From the IMG/VR virus record IMGVR_UViG_3300032116_001113, positions 1-26,962 of that record: a DNA stretch of 26,962 nucleotides; one strand, written 5' to 3'. This document shows, piece by piece, positions 16,301-24,132 of this stretch (positions are counted from its first letter, which is position 1; every line of letters starts with the position of its first letter). The translations under genes were made by a program, and so were the position numbers. Under the pieces are notes generated by a model. That model saw only the letters and a list, made by a program, of their open reading frames with translations. It was not told the DNA's origin and searched no databases. The DNA is from a virus.

Positions 16301-16759
16301 TTATGAAAGTGTGACAGTCCAAGTAATGGTCATAGCGTCAGATGCACCCTTGTTCACTACTGAGAACACAGTGCGGCACAACATGGTACCTGATGATGAA
16401 GCATTGAAGATACCTGCTTCTACAAGAGCGCCAGTACCTGTGCCTGCAGGGAATGTGCAAACATATTGTACTGAGTCGTTGCTGCTTGATGATGTGGTTT
16501 GTGTTGAAGATGTCAAACCTGTACGTGAACCTGATACAGCAGCAATAAGTGCAGTTTGTCCAGCTGATGCTGAAGTATTGTCAGTACCCACTTCCATGTG
16601 TGACATTACGCCTGATGATGTGCCAATCATACGTGATGTGATGTAGGCCTTACCTACAGTAACTACAAGATTGTCGATGTTACGTTCTTCTTTCACGACA
16701 CCATTTTCATCGTGAACAACAATCTTAACCTTACCGGTTGCTTTGATTAATTCTTCCAT
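16301..16759 (-). CDS. Small conserved virion protein (152 aa)
   Basis: The product starts MEELIKATGKVKIVVHDENG. It contains RNIDNLVVTVGKAYITSRMI, SGVMSHMEVGTDNTSASAGQ, GTGTGALVEAGIFNASSSGT and MLCRTVFSVVNKGASDAMTI, ending TWTVTLS. This block order matches, from memory, a small structural protein common in T4-like cyanophages and pelagiphages and in some prophages, usually annotated as tail-fibre or virion protein. It is all-beta in appearance, with no enzyme motif. Expression signals are the best in the window: exact TATAAATA at 16809-16816 and AGAGGA about 6 bases before the ATG. This suggests many copies per virion or strong demand. It lies between the repeat-tailed protein and gp8. Confidence 0.78.
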   Translation of the reverse strand: MEELIKATGKVKIVVHDENGVVKEERNIDNLVVTVGKAYITSRMIGTSSGVMSHMEVGTDNTSASAGQTALIAAVSGSRTGLTSSTQTTSSSSNDSVQYVCTFPAGTGTGALVEAGIFNASSSGTMLCRTVFSVVNKGASDAMTITWTVTLS

Positions 16760-16800
16760 TTTTTCCTCTGGTTGTTTTGGTTGTTGAAAAACTACTAATC

Positions 16801-16816
16801 AATACTAGTATTTATA
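16801..16816 (-). promoter_or_regulatory. T4-type late promoter (TATAAATA) with overlapping palindrome
   Basis: Exact TATAAATA occupies 16809-16816 on the minus strand, just after the stop of the 1026-residue gene and 49 bases before the 152-residue gene. It overlaps the perfect 12-base palindrome AATACTAGTATT (16801-16812), which covers the expected transcription start. The 63-base gap shows no terminator. Confidence 0.72.
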
Positions 16817-16822
16817 CAAAAT

Positions 16823-19800
16823 TTATAAACTATATCCAGTTCCAACATAATCTCCTGCCACATACGGTGATGCAGAGAATCTACCGTTCACGAAATAACT
16901 ATCTACCCAGATGGTTCCACCCGCATCCGTTACAGTTTGTGAGTCAGAAACATTCTTTTGTGGTTCTAGAACATTGGCGTCAGAGACAGTTACCGTGTCT
17001 GTTGGAATTAGGTAATCAATGTCAAATGCTGTTGCGTCTGACAATGTGATTTCTTCCACTAAATCACTGCTTGCGTCATTAAGTTGTGTGAAATCTGTTG
17101 CTATATCATCAACAAGTGTGAACGTATCTGAGAGTCCAAGTGTAATTTCTTTCACAAATGTTTCAGAAGTACTTATACTATCAGTTGCAGTATTGTTTAC
17201 ACTTAATGATACCACATCTACAAGTGGAAGATTTTCAGACAATTCACTGGTGTCATCATGTGTTTGTAGGAATTCAATTTCTGTAACAGTATTTAATGAA
17301 AGTTGTTCTGAGAATGAGAAATCCTTATCTTTTGTAACTGTTTCTGTGATGTTAACACTATCAGACAATTCCACTGGAATTACAATCAACACATCTAAAC
17401 TATCTGAAGATGAAACACTATCTGACAAAGCAATTGTGGTTTCTACTGATAAGTTGTCAATGAAATTTTGTGAATCAGATAATGTGTATTCAATGTTTTT
17501 TGTAAGAACATCGGTTGTAATAATACTATCAGATTTTTCAAGTTCTGTGTTTATTGTATTTACATTATCAGTAATGGATTGTGTATCAGTAAACACATAT
17601 TCAGTATTTAATGCAATGTTATCTACGACACCCACATCTTCTTGTAAATCTGATGTTGCGTCATTTTGTTGATTGAAGTTTACATTGGTAGTATCAGACA
17701 ATGTAATAGTATCTGTGAATACCATGTCAGTCACAAATGTTGTAACGTGTGATGTTGAAACTGAATCAACGTATGCGTTTTCTGTTTCTAGTACTGTATC
17801 ATCTGTTGTCGTGAATGTGTCAGATAAAGATTTTTCTACAGCAAATGATGTGACATCAACTGTAGACACATCTTCTTGTAAATCAGATGTTACGTCATTT
17901 TGTTGGTCAAAATCTTGGAACAAACTATCAGTGATGGTTAAACTATCGGTAAGTGCTATGGTTACACCAAGAATTGCTTCATCCGTTACCGTGGTGCTAT
18001 CACTTAATGGTTTTTCCACATCTTGTGCTAACACATCACCTGTTGTCACAACATCAGTTGCACCAAGACTTGTATCCATTGTCAACACATCTGTTGTGGA
18101 TACGGTGTCTGAAGGAGTTTCAAGATATACAATAGCTACTTGTGCTACATCAGATACAGATACCGTGTCTGTGGTTACGGGGCGACTGATGGCTTTGGCC
18201 ACCACTTCTGATACTGTAACTGTTTCTTCCAATTCACGATATGGCAAATCTTCAATGTCCACTTGATTGAAATCATCATCCACTGTGATTTCTTCTGGTG
18301 TAAGGTTACCAGTCAACAACAAATTGGAGAACATCTTGAAGCCCGCAGGATGTGAGCTCTTTAAATATGTGCTCTTCCAGTTGGATAATTGTTCTGTGGT
18401 TTCAATGACATAAGAATATGGTTGATAATAATCATTGTCTTGAAGTGTGATGATGTCTGACAAGAAGCCGGCATTATCAACATATTCACCAGGTGCATGA
18501 TAGATGTGACCTGTGGCAAACGTGATGGCGGCAGTTGAAGAACCTGAACGACCATTATTGAAGTCCACGGAGAAGGTTTTCACAGGAGTATATCCGGTGG
18601 AAATGTTCACTTCAAACACAGCTCCAGTACCTGAACCCGAGGCGGTCAGCGTTGTTAAAGGAAGTCCTGTGGAGGGATTGATTTCTGTGCTGTAGTTGGA
18701 ACCACCGTTCACCACAGTGACTTGTGTGATTTTACCACCAGACACTAACACACGGAATTCAGCACCTGAACCGTCACCCACAAGATTCACAGCTGTGGCA
18801 CCCACGGCATATCCAGAACCACCGTCCAAGATGGTGACAGATTCAATCACACCTGTCTTACGAACCAAGAACTTCTCACCGCTATCCACGATGGACAACA
18901 ACTTAATTTTACCACGGGTAGGAGCAGATGCATAATCACCGAACAGTGTGTAATCTTCAAGGAAGTATTGTTCAGCAAATGTGTTTTCTGTTTTAACTAC
19001 ACGAACAATGGCGTTGTTTTGCAGTAGTTCATAGGCGTAAGCAGCAGACCCAGCGGTAACTTCTGTATAGTCACCAGCAAAATATAACCCTTCTAGACCT
19101 GTTTCTGAAACGAAGTAGGTATCGTCACGACGGAATCTACTACCTGGTTCATCAACACTTAAAACAGAAGTTAACTGCTTAGAGATGGTACCATACGTAA
19201 TGGTTTCATCTCCAACATATTGTACATAAACGTGAGTGTCGTAGAAACCTAAACTTGGTGCTAATGTAAGGTCAGCAGAAATGTCATCTGGAAATTGATA
19301 GTTGGGATTGATGTCAACTTGCAATTGATAGATGTTGGGACGTGATGTTTCATAGACATCAAGGCATCGTGTAGTAACTGTTCGTGCAAAATTACCAGCA
19401 CCTTCAATGTATTCCAAATAATATAACGTGATGACTTTTTCTTTCAGTTCGTAGATGTTTTCATTTGGAAATAAAGTAGTATCTACCTTGATGAAACGTT
19501 TTCTACTCCAACGACCATCTGAAGCACGAAGAAGATAATCACCTGGATATTTTACTGTGGCTGTATCATTGAACATGAAACGGAAAAACATTTCCGTGGA
19601 TGTTTCTGAACCTTTGGCTTCATAGTATTGATTGATGTATTTTATCAAACGACGGTTATCAAGAACCGTATCGCTTGGCATATCATAAGTGTATTGATTT
19701 CTGAAATATGGAATAAACACATCCAATGTTTCATCAATGTCCATCCAATCCATGTTATTGAGCAATACATCATGAACTTCACCTTGATTTTCTAGAAACT

Positions 19801-19903
19801 TATAATAGTGTTCTAGGAAGGTGACAAACTGCGGGTATTCAACCCGAACAAATTCAGGAATTTGTCCTGAAATTAAATGATGCAGCTTTCTCTTAATCGA
19901 CAT
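16823..19903 (-). CDS. Large baseplate-associated protein with Ser/Thr/Asp repeat tail (1026 aa)
   Basis: The N-terminal 140 residues (LISGQIPEFVRVEYPQFVTF, LEHYYKFLENQGE, YYEAKGSETSTEMFFRFMFN) resemble the opening of large virion proteins encoded next to gp6 in T4-like aquatic phages. By position this is the gp7 slot, but homology to gp7 cannot be shown here. About residues 351-438 hold two GSGY-type beta units. About 440-528 contain LQDNDYYQPYSYVIETTEQL and HPAGFKMFSN, conserved in similar phage proteins. From about residue 558 to 990 the sequence is a run of about 20-residue repeats of the type 'LSDSxTxTDxxxxxxxxxxx', very rich in Ser, Thr, Asp and Val. A short aromatic/Gly C-terminus follows (FVNGRFSASPYVAGDYVGTG). 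The start overlaps the gp6 stop by one base (TAATG). Confidence 0.78.
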   Translation of the reverse strand: MSIKRKLHHLISGQIPEFVRVEYPQFVTFLEHYYKFLENQGEVHDVLLNNMDWMDIDETLDVFIPYFRNQYTYDMPSDTVLDNRRLIKYINQYYEAKGSETSTEMFFRFMFNDTATVKYPGDYLLRASDGRWSRKRFIKVDTTLFPNENIYELKEKVITLYYLEYIEGAGNFARTVTTRCLDVYETSRPNIYQLQVDINPNYQFPDDISADLTLAPSLGFYDTHVYVQYVGDETITYGTISKQLTSVLSVDEPGSRFRRDDTYFVSETGLEGLYFAGDYTEVTAGSAAYAYELLQNNAIVRVVKTENTFAEQYFLEDYTLFGDYASAPTRGKIKLLSIVDSGEKFLVRKTGVIESVTILDGGSGYAVGATAVNLVGDGSGAEFRVLVSGGKITQVTVVNGGSNYSTEINPSTGLPLTTLTASGSGTGAVFEVNISTGYTPVKTFSVDFNNGRSGSSTAAITFATGHIYHAPGEYVDNAGFLSDIITLQDNDYYQPYSYVIETTEQLSNWKSTYLKSSHPAGFKMFSNLLLTGNLTPEEITVDDDFNQVDIEDLPYRELEETVTVSEVVAKAISRPVTTDTVSVSDVAQVAIVYLETPSDTVSTTDVLTMDTSLGATDVVTTGDVLAQDVEKPLSDSTTVTDEAILGVTIALTDSLTITDSLFQDFDQQNDVTSDLQEDVSTVDVTSFAVEKSLSDTFTTTDDTVLETENAYVDSVSTSHVTTFVTDMVFTDTITLSDTTNVNFNQQNDATSDLQEDVGVVDNIALNTEYVFTDTQSITDNVNTINTELEKSDSIITTDVLTKNIEYTLSDSQNFIDNLSVETTIALSDSVSSSDSLDVLIVIPVELSDSVNITETVTKDKDFSFSEQLSLNTVTEIEFLQTHDDTSELSENLPLVDVVSLSVNNTATDSISTSETFVKEITLGLSDTFTLVDDIATDFTQLNDASSDLVEEITLSDATAFDIDYLIPTDTVTVSDANVLEPQKNVSDSQTVTDAGGTIWVDSYFVNGRFSASPYVAGDYVGTGYSL
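16935..18230 (-). repeat. Degenerate tandem repeat encoding the SDSxTxTD tail
   Basis: About 22 units of roughly 19-20 codons encode motifs such as LSDSTTVTDEAIL, LTDSLTITDSL, LSDTFTTTDDT and LSDSVSSSDSL. Four places carry a second, longer motif: DFDQQNDVTSDLQEDV, NFNQQNDATSDLQEDV, EFLQTHDDTSELSENL and DFTQLNDASSDLVEEI. These lie near 17880-17925, 17635-17680, 17230-17280 and 17055-17095. Confidence 0.85.
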
Positions 19904-21789
19904 TATACTTCAGTGAATGGACGGCAAGAAATTGTTAATCCAGCAGAAATGTTAGCTACTGAATTGCTTTGACTATCATCTAATGTTAAAATACTGTTTC
20001 GTGATGGAAGTGCTGCCACGGCAAACGCAGAGGTATCTGATGTTCTTACTACTGCACTTGAAATGTTTTGATATAATGGTTGAGGACGAACTGACAAATA
20101 TAATTCATTGATGTTACCAAGATACCCAGATACAATGACATTTTGTAGTGTTACCAATCCCGCATTGTAATGTACTGTTCCAACTGTGGCTATTGGTAAT
20201 CTAGTTTGTGCTTCAATGAATTTAATGGTGCCATATCCATCATCATTGGCAACAGCATCATCACTGAAATCTTGTAGATATCCTTGATATGTCAATCCAT
20301 TAATGTTAGTTACAAAGTTACTGCTTCGAAATGTTTCAGGATCTATGGCAGTTAAGAAATTCAACTCTTTGGAATATCCTGATGTTGTGCTAATACCCAC
20401 AGGAATTCTTTTTTGTAATCGAAGTTTAAACACAGAACTTACAATAGATGTGTTAGTGTTTTTCACTGTTTCTGTCAATTTAGATAAGAAAAATGTTTTA
20501 TCTAATGTTCCCAATTCCGTGTCAAAATAGTTTTCTATTTCATTTGTCACAAGAACTGATAAATCTGAAGGCTTTAAACTAGTCAACTTAGAATTGTAAT
20601 TCACAATGCCTTCAATACCAAGATAAACATATTCTGGATCCACAAATTCATGTTTAATACTCATTACACTACGCGGACGTAGAATAGATTCTTTAATGAA
20701 ATCTTTGTCTGCATCAGTTAACACAGCATTGGTTACTGGGTCAATGGAGATGAACACGGATCCATATACAGGAGGATCATTTTCTTCTCCGCCCCACACA
20801 GTAACTTCTCTGGCTTTTGTGAAATTTTGCTTGATGAGTGTTCTGTAATCTTCTGCTGTGACTGCTCGATTTCTGTTAGCATTGAATTTAGGTGCATTGA
20901 AACGAATGCTATCAATGCTTTCTCTTGATGCTCCACCAGCTGAGGGTTGAATAATAGTGATGTCTACTTGGTCTTCACCATCAATATCACCAACTAAAGT
21001 GAATACTCGTGCGCCGTTGGCATTGGAACCTTCAGACACAAGATAAGTGATGGTGACAATGTTGCCAGCTATCAATTTAGCGCCAACATTATCATCACCA
21101 AATATCACTTGATATTGACCTGCATTGTTTTCTTCCACCCAAAACACTTTGCTAGTGCTAGTTACATCTACAATGCTAGAGGTTTTCACCCAATCAACAC
21201 TTGTTAAATTAGAGGTGGATGTTTGAACAGAAACTTCTACTGTTGAAGTATCTACGTTACCGTTAGGTATAATGAGCGGTCCAGATAAATTATCTGCACC
21301 AATTAAAAAACTATTAGATAGATATACACCCTCAATCAATTCCACATCAGTAAACACAAACTTGTTTTCATTGTTTACTGTGGCAGTTTGAGATTCATTA
21401 ACATTGAATGTATAAGATGTTCCGTTTATTGCAGCATTAAACTTCACAGCGGGTGTAATAGACAATGTGTTACCTACAGTAACATCTTTTGTTACTGACA
21501 AATCTACACGTGCTTTAGCAGATGTTGTGGAACGTGGGCTATATCCTAACATTTTTGCCAAAGAAACCACAGATGTTCTTTTAATGGCAGTGTCAATGAA
21601 CATTTCATTGGCTTGTAAATTGGCAAGAACTGCATTGTAATGTGTGTTATATGATAACACATCTAAAAGCAAATTCAATGCTGAACCAGTGAAATCATAA
21701 TCTGTGAATTCAGGCTGAGCAGCTAGATAGGTTCGTAAATTATTTTTAATGGTATCAAAATCTAATTCTGTGACGTTAAGTTCTGCCAT
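19903..21789 (-). CDS. gp6: Baseplate wedge subunit gp6 (baseplate J-like, 628 aa)
   Basis: The length is close to T4 gp6 (about 660 aa). The N-terminus ELDFDTIKNNLRTYLAAQPE, then FTDYDFTGSALNLLLDVLSY and NTHYNAVLANLQANEMFIDT, is the characteristic gp6 / baseplate J-like opening. SVVSLAKMLGYSPRSTTSAK follows and is also conserved. About residues 280-320 contain GGASRESIDSIRFNAPKF and RAVTAEDYRTLIKQNF, the hallmark of the family. In T4, gp6 dimers form the inner ring of wedges around the hub and pair with gp25 and gp53, which are encoded nearby here. Start and stop both overlap neighbours by one base (TAATG). Only a weak GAGAG sequence precedes the start. The C-terminus (LTISCRPFTEV) is complete. 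Confidence 0.93.
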   Translation of the reverse strand: MAELNVTELDFDTIKNNLRTYLAAQPEFTDYDFTGSALNLLLDVLSYNTHYNAVLANLQANEMFIDTAIKRTSVVSLAKMLGYSPRSTTSAKARVDLSVTKDVTVGNTLSITPAVKFNAAINGTSYTFNVNESQTATVNNENKFVFTDVELIEGVYLSNSFLIGADNLSGPLIIPNGNVDTSTVEVSVQTSTSNLTSVDWVKTSSIVDVTSTSKVFWVEENNAGQYQVIFGDDNVGAKLIAGNIVTITYLVSEGSNANGARVFTLVGDIDGEDQVDITIIQPSAGGASRESIDSIRFNAPKFNANRNRAVTAEDYRTLIKQNFTKAREVTVWGGEENDPPVYGSVFISIDPVTNAVLTDADKDFIKESILRPRSVMSIKHEFVDPEYVYLGIEGIVNYNSKLTSLKPSDLSVLVTNEIENYFDTELGTLDKTFFLSKLTETVKNTNTSIVSSVFKLRLQKRIPVGISTTSGYSKELNFLTAIDPETFRSSNFVTNINGLTYQGYLQDFSDDAVANDDGYGTIKFIEAQTRLPIATVGTVHYNAGLVTLQNVIVSGYLGNINELYLSVRPQPLYQNISSAVVRTSDTSAFAVAALPSRNSILTLDDSQSNSVANISAGLTISCRPFTEV

Positions 21790-22187
21790 TATCGTAATCT
21801 CTCTAGTGTTACTGTTAGTGATGTAGGTTGATTTATACCTAACACAGTGAAGTAAATGGATACTTCATAACTGTTTTCTTCTTCCACAGGAACCACATCA
21901 ACTAAATCTAAACTCACACGAGGTTCATAGGTTTCAATGGTGTTTTCTATGCTTCGTTTCAATGTTTGTGTCGTGATGGGATCAATAGGCTCAAACAGTA
22001 AACCTTGAATCTTAGAACCCACTTCAGGTTGAAACAATCTTTCTCCCATGTTTGTGAATAATAACGTTTTCAAAGATTGTTTCACGGAATTCACATCAAT
22101 TTTTTTCAGCACATCTTGTGTTTCTGGATGTGCCGAAAATGTGATGTCCAAATCTTTGTATAGTTTGTTAGGAGAAAGAATAGGCAT
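21789..22187 (-). CDS. gp25: Baseplate wedge subunit gp25 (132 aa)
   Basis: The length equals the family norm (T4 gp25 is 132 aa). LYKDLDITFSAHPETQDVLK is followed by VNSVKQSLKTLLFTNMGERL and FQPEVGSKIQGLLFEPID. The strongly conserved EPR motif is present at residues 88-90 (YEPRVSL). In contractile injection systems gp25-family proteins bind gp6 and nucleate the sheath by a handshake-like fold. The stop overlaps the gp6 start by one base. No Shine-Dalgarno is visible (TTCAATAAAA precedes the ATG), and an exact late promoter ends 10 bases upstream, so its own transcript would be almost leaderless. Confidence 0.95.
   Translation of the reverse strand: MPILSPNKLYKDLDITFSAHPETQDVLKKIDVNSVKQSLKTLLFTNMGERLFQPEVGSKIQGLLFEPIDPITTQTLKRSIENTIETYEPRVSLDLVDVVPVEEENSYEVSIYFTVLGINQPTSLTVTLERLR
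21830..21837 (-). promoter_or_regulatory. Weak internal late-promoter-like octamer (TATAAATC)
   Basis: TATAAATC, one mismatch from TATAAATA, lies in the 3' end of gp25, about 41-48 bases before the gp6 start. Not distinguishable from chance without transcript data. Confidence 0.28.
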
Positions 22188-22197
22188 TTTTATTGAA

Positions 22198-22205
22198 TAT
22201 TTATA
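22198..22205 (-). promoter_or_regulatory. T4-type late promoter immediately before gp25 (TATAAATA)
   Basis: Exact TATAAATA on the minus strand lies in the 26-base gap between gp5 and gp25, with only TTCAATAAAA between it and the ATG. Confidence 0.7.
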
Positions 22206-22213
22206 TGGTTACT

Positions 22214-24127
22214 TTAGACGTTACCAAGATTTAACAACGTGCCACGACCCCCAGAAGCATATCTGTGATTCATGAATGTTCCAAATGTGTTTCTACATCC
22301 ATTTCTGTTAAATGTGACATGGATCCATGGCATTCTGCTGCCTGTGGTCTTGTATTCCAAGAGTAATTGGTCAAAATTTATGTTGGCTTTAATCCATTGA
22401 GCCACTTCGTAGTATTTGTCTTTGCTGAATCCCGGGAACTGCAAGTCGGCTGCTTGTCCATATAAGTGTTGAGAATTCAAAGCACCACCCTCAGGAACAA
22501 AGTCTCGGAATCCGCTGGAAATGATGACATTTGGATATTGTTGTTTGATAGGGTCAATGCATTGTTCTGCAAGAGCCTTTAAGTTACACGCCATGTCTTG
22601 AATGGTGTTTCCATTAAAGGCACGTAATTGGGCTCTGGATGCAGCTGCGTTCGTGAAGTTTCCAATGGTGAAGAAATTGGAAATCTTCAAACTATTGCTA
22701 ATGGTTTCTTGATTGTTAATATCACCACAACCAGGAATCACTTGTCGTCTTGATGGAGCTGGTGTGTTGTCTGTAGCTGTGGCAGGAGGTTGAGGACGAT
22801 TCAATTCTTCTCTTGTAATCAATCCTTCATCAATGGCTTGTTCTTGAAGTTTCTTGATAACAGCAGCATTTTCTTCAAAATTTTCACCCAACAAATCCAA
22901 TGTGAATGTAAGAACTTCTTCACGATTTGGAACTATAAGTTCTGAGAATTCTGGAAGTGTTGGTGTTTTTTCATCTACAGGAGTTAAATCACGCACTGTA
23001 GCTGCATCAAATGTAGGTACTGGTGTAGGTGGTGATACAGACAAGGCGCCTTTAAATGTTCCTTGAAAAATATTTCCTTCTGTGATGGGACTACTGATGC
23101 TTGTTTTAGTAGTTCCCCCCAATTTCATAGTACTACCGGCTTTCACTTTCATTTCACCAGATGATTCAATGGCAACATCAGCACTTTTGATGTCAATTTC
23201 TGTTTTTGCATTCACACTTAAATCTTCATTGGTGTATACTGTCATGGCTTTACCTGAGGCGATATCTATTTTACCCGCCACGTTCAACTCGTAATCACCA
23301 TGTACATGAGTTGTTAAATTACCATCCACCTGTAAGTCACAATTGTTCTTCACATAAATTTTGCAATTACCTTCAATGGTAACGTTGCTGTTACCTTTAA
23401 TTAAAATGTTGTTGTGACGAGCATAAATTTCATAATTGTCACCTACAACTTTATGCACCATGGTACCATTTCTATCTACATCAATGAAAGTACCTGCTTT
23501 ATGATACATGGTGATTCTTTCATTGTCTGTGGTATCATCAATTTCAATGGTGTGTCCAGATTCAGATTCAAATACATGATTATAGGGATAGCTGGCATTG
23601 TAGGCAGTTAAAGGTTGGTCCCAGGTGCCTTCTAAAGCCATAGATACACTTTTTTCACGACCATCATCTTTAGTTTTCACAATGGTCTTAGCAATGGATT
23701 GATTTCTTGCTAAACGATTTGTATCAGGTTCGCTAGTTTCTAGATAATCGGATTTAGGGTATACTTTGTCTGGGTCTTGAAATCCTTTATTGGTTCCGCG
23801 CAATCTATCATAGTAACTTTTACCTGGGACACCTGCCATGGTTCCGATGATGATAGGTTCCTGACCATCTTCACCATCTCGAAAATATCCAGTCACCCAA
23901 GTTCCTTCAACTGGGCCCACAGGCGTAGTACCTATGCCAGACATGGCAGCTGAGGTGATGGGTTGTAGGGGATATGCCCATGGCAAATCAGCAGTAGGTA
24001 GTTCTGCCTTGTCAGCAGTATGATATCCTACAATGCGAACACGACAACGACCCAAGAACATTGGGTCCTTTCTATCTTCAACAACACCTATCCACCAATA
24101 AAATCCGTTACCGTAAATGTTTTCCAT
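22214..24127 (-). CDS. gp5: Baseplate hub/spike gp5 with C-terminal M15-type peptidase (637 aa)
   Basis: About residues 1-130 form the gp5 OB-fold: GNGFYWWIGVVEDRKDPMFL, GRCRVRIVGYHT, LPTADLPWAYPLQPITSAAM, GTWVTGYFRDGED. About 190-350 is a repetitive beta region (IKGNSNVTIEGNCKIYVKNN, LQVDGNLTTHVHGDYELNV) expected to form the trimeric needle-like beta-helix. A Pro-rich linker follows (about 350-465). About 469-620 is a D,D-/L,D-peptidase-like M15 domain: ISNFFTIGNFTNAAASR, IISSGFRD, SQHLYGQAADLQF (H554, D561), FDQLLLE (E591) and WIHVTF (H603). These are the expected zinc ligands and catalytic acid. The T4 lysozyme domain between OB fold and helix is not seen. The enzyme probably cuts peptidoglycan peptide during injection. 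The start follows the hub gene by 5 bases and lacks a Shine-Dalgarno. Confidence 0.92.
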   Translation of the reverse strand: MENIYGNGFYWWIGVVEDRKDPMFLGRCRVRIVGYHTADKAELPTADLPWAYPLQPITSAAMSGIGTTPVGPVEGTWVTGYFRDGEDGQEPIIIGTMAGVPGKSYYDRLRGTNKGFQDPDKVYPKSDYLETSEPDTNRLARNQSIAKTIVKTKDDGREKSVSMALEGTWDQPLTAYNASYPYNHVFESESGHTIEIDDTTDNERITMYHKAGTFIDVDRNGTMVHKVVGDNYEIYARHNNILIKGNSNVTIEGNCKIYVKNNCDLQVDGNLTTHVHGDYELNVAGKIDIASGKAMTVYTNEDLSVNAKTEIDIKSADVAIESSGEMKVKAGSTMKLGGTTKTSISSPITEGNIFQGTFKGALSVSPPTPVPTFDAATVRDLTPVDEKTPTLPEFSELIVPNREEVLTFTLDLLGENFEENAAVIKKLQEQAIDEGLITREELNRPQPPATATDNTPAPSRRQVIPGCGDINNQETISNSLKISNFFTIGNFTNAAASRAQLRAFNGNTIQDMACNLKALAEQCIDPIKQQYPNVIISSGFRDFVPEGGALNSQHLYGQAADLQFPGFSKDKYYEVAQWIKANINFDQLLLEYKTTGSRMPWIHVTFNRNGCRNTFGTFMNHRYASGGRGTLLNLGNV

Positions 24128-24132
24128 AATTA

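Noticed and set aside
17019-18266. Two adjoining plus-strand open frames (217 and 197 residues)
   Set aside because: They mirror the SDSxTxTD repeat tail of the 1026-residue protein. The repeats avoid stops on both strands, and the translations show only Ser/Val-rich shadow repeats.
16823-19903. Calling the 1026-residue protein gp7
   Set aside because: The position after gp6 fits, but no gp7-specific block could be recognised and the repeat tail is unlike T4 gp7. Left as unnamed baseplate-associated protein.
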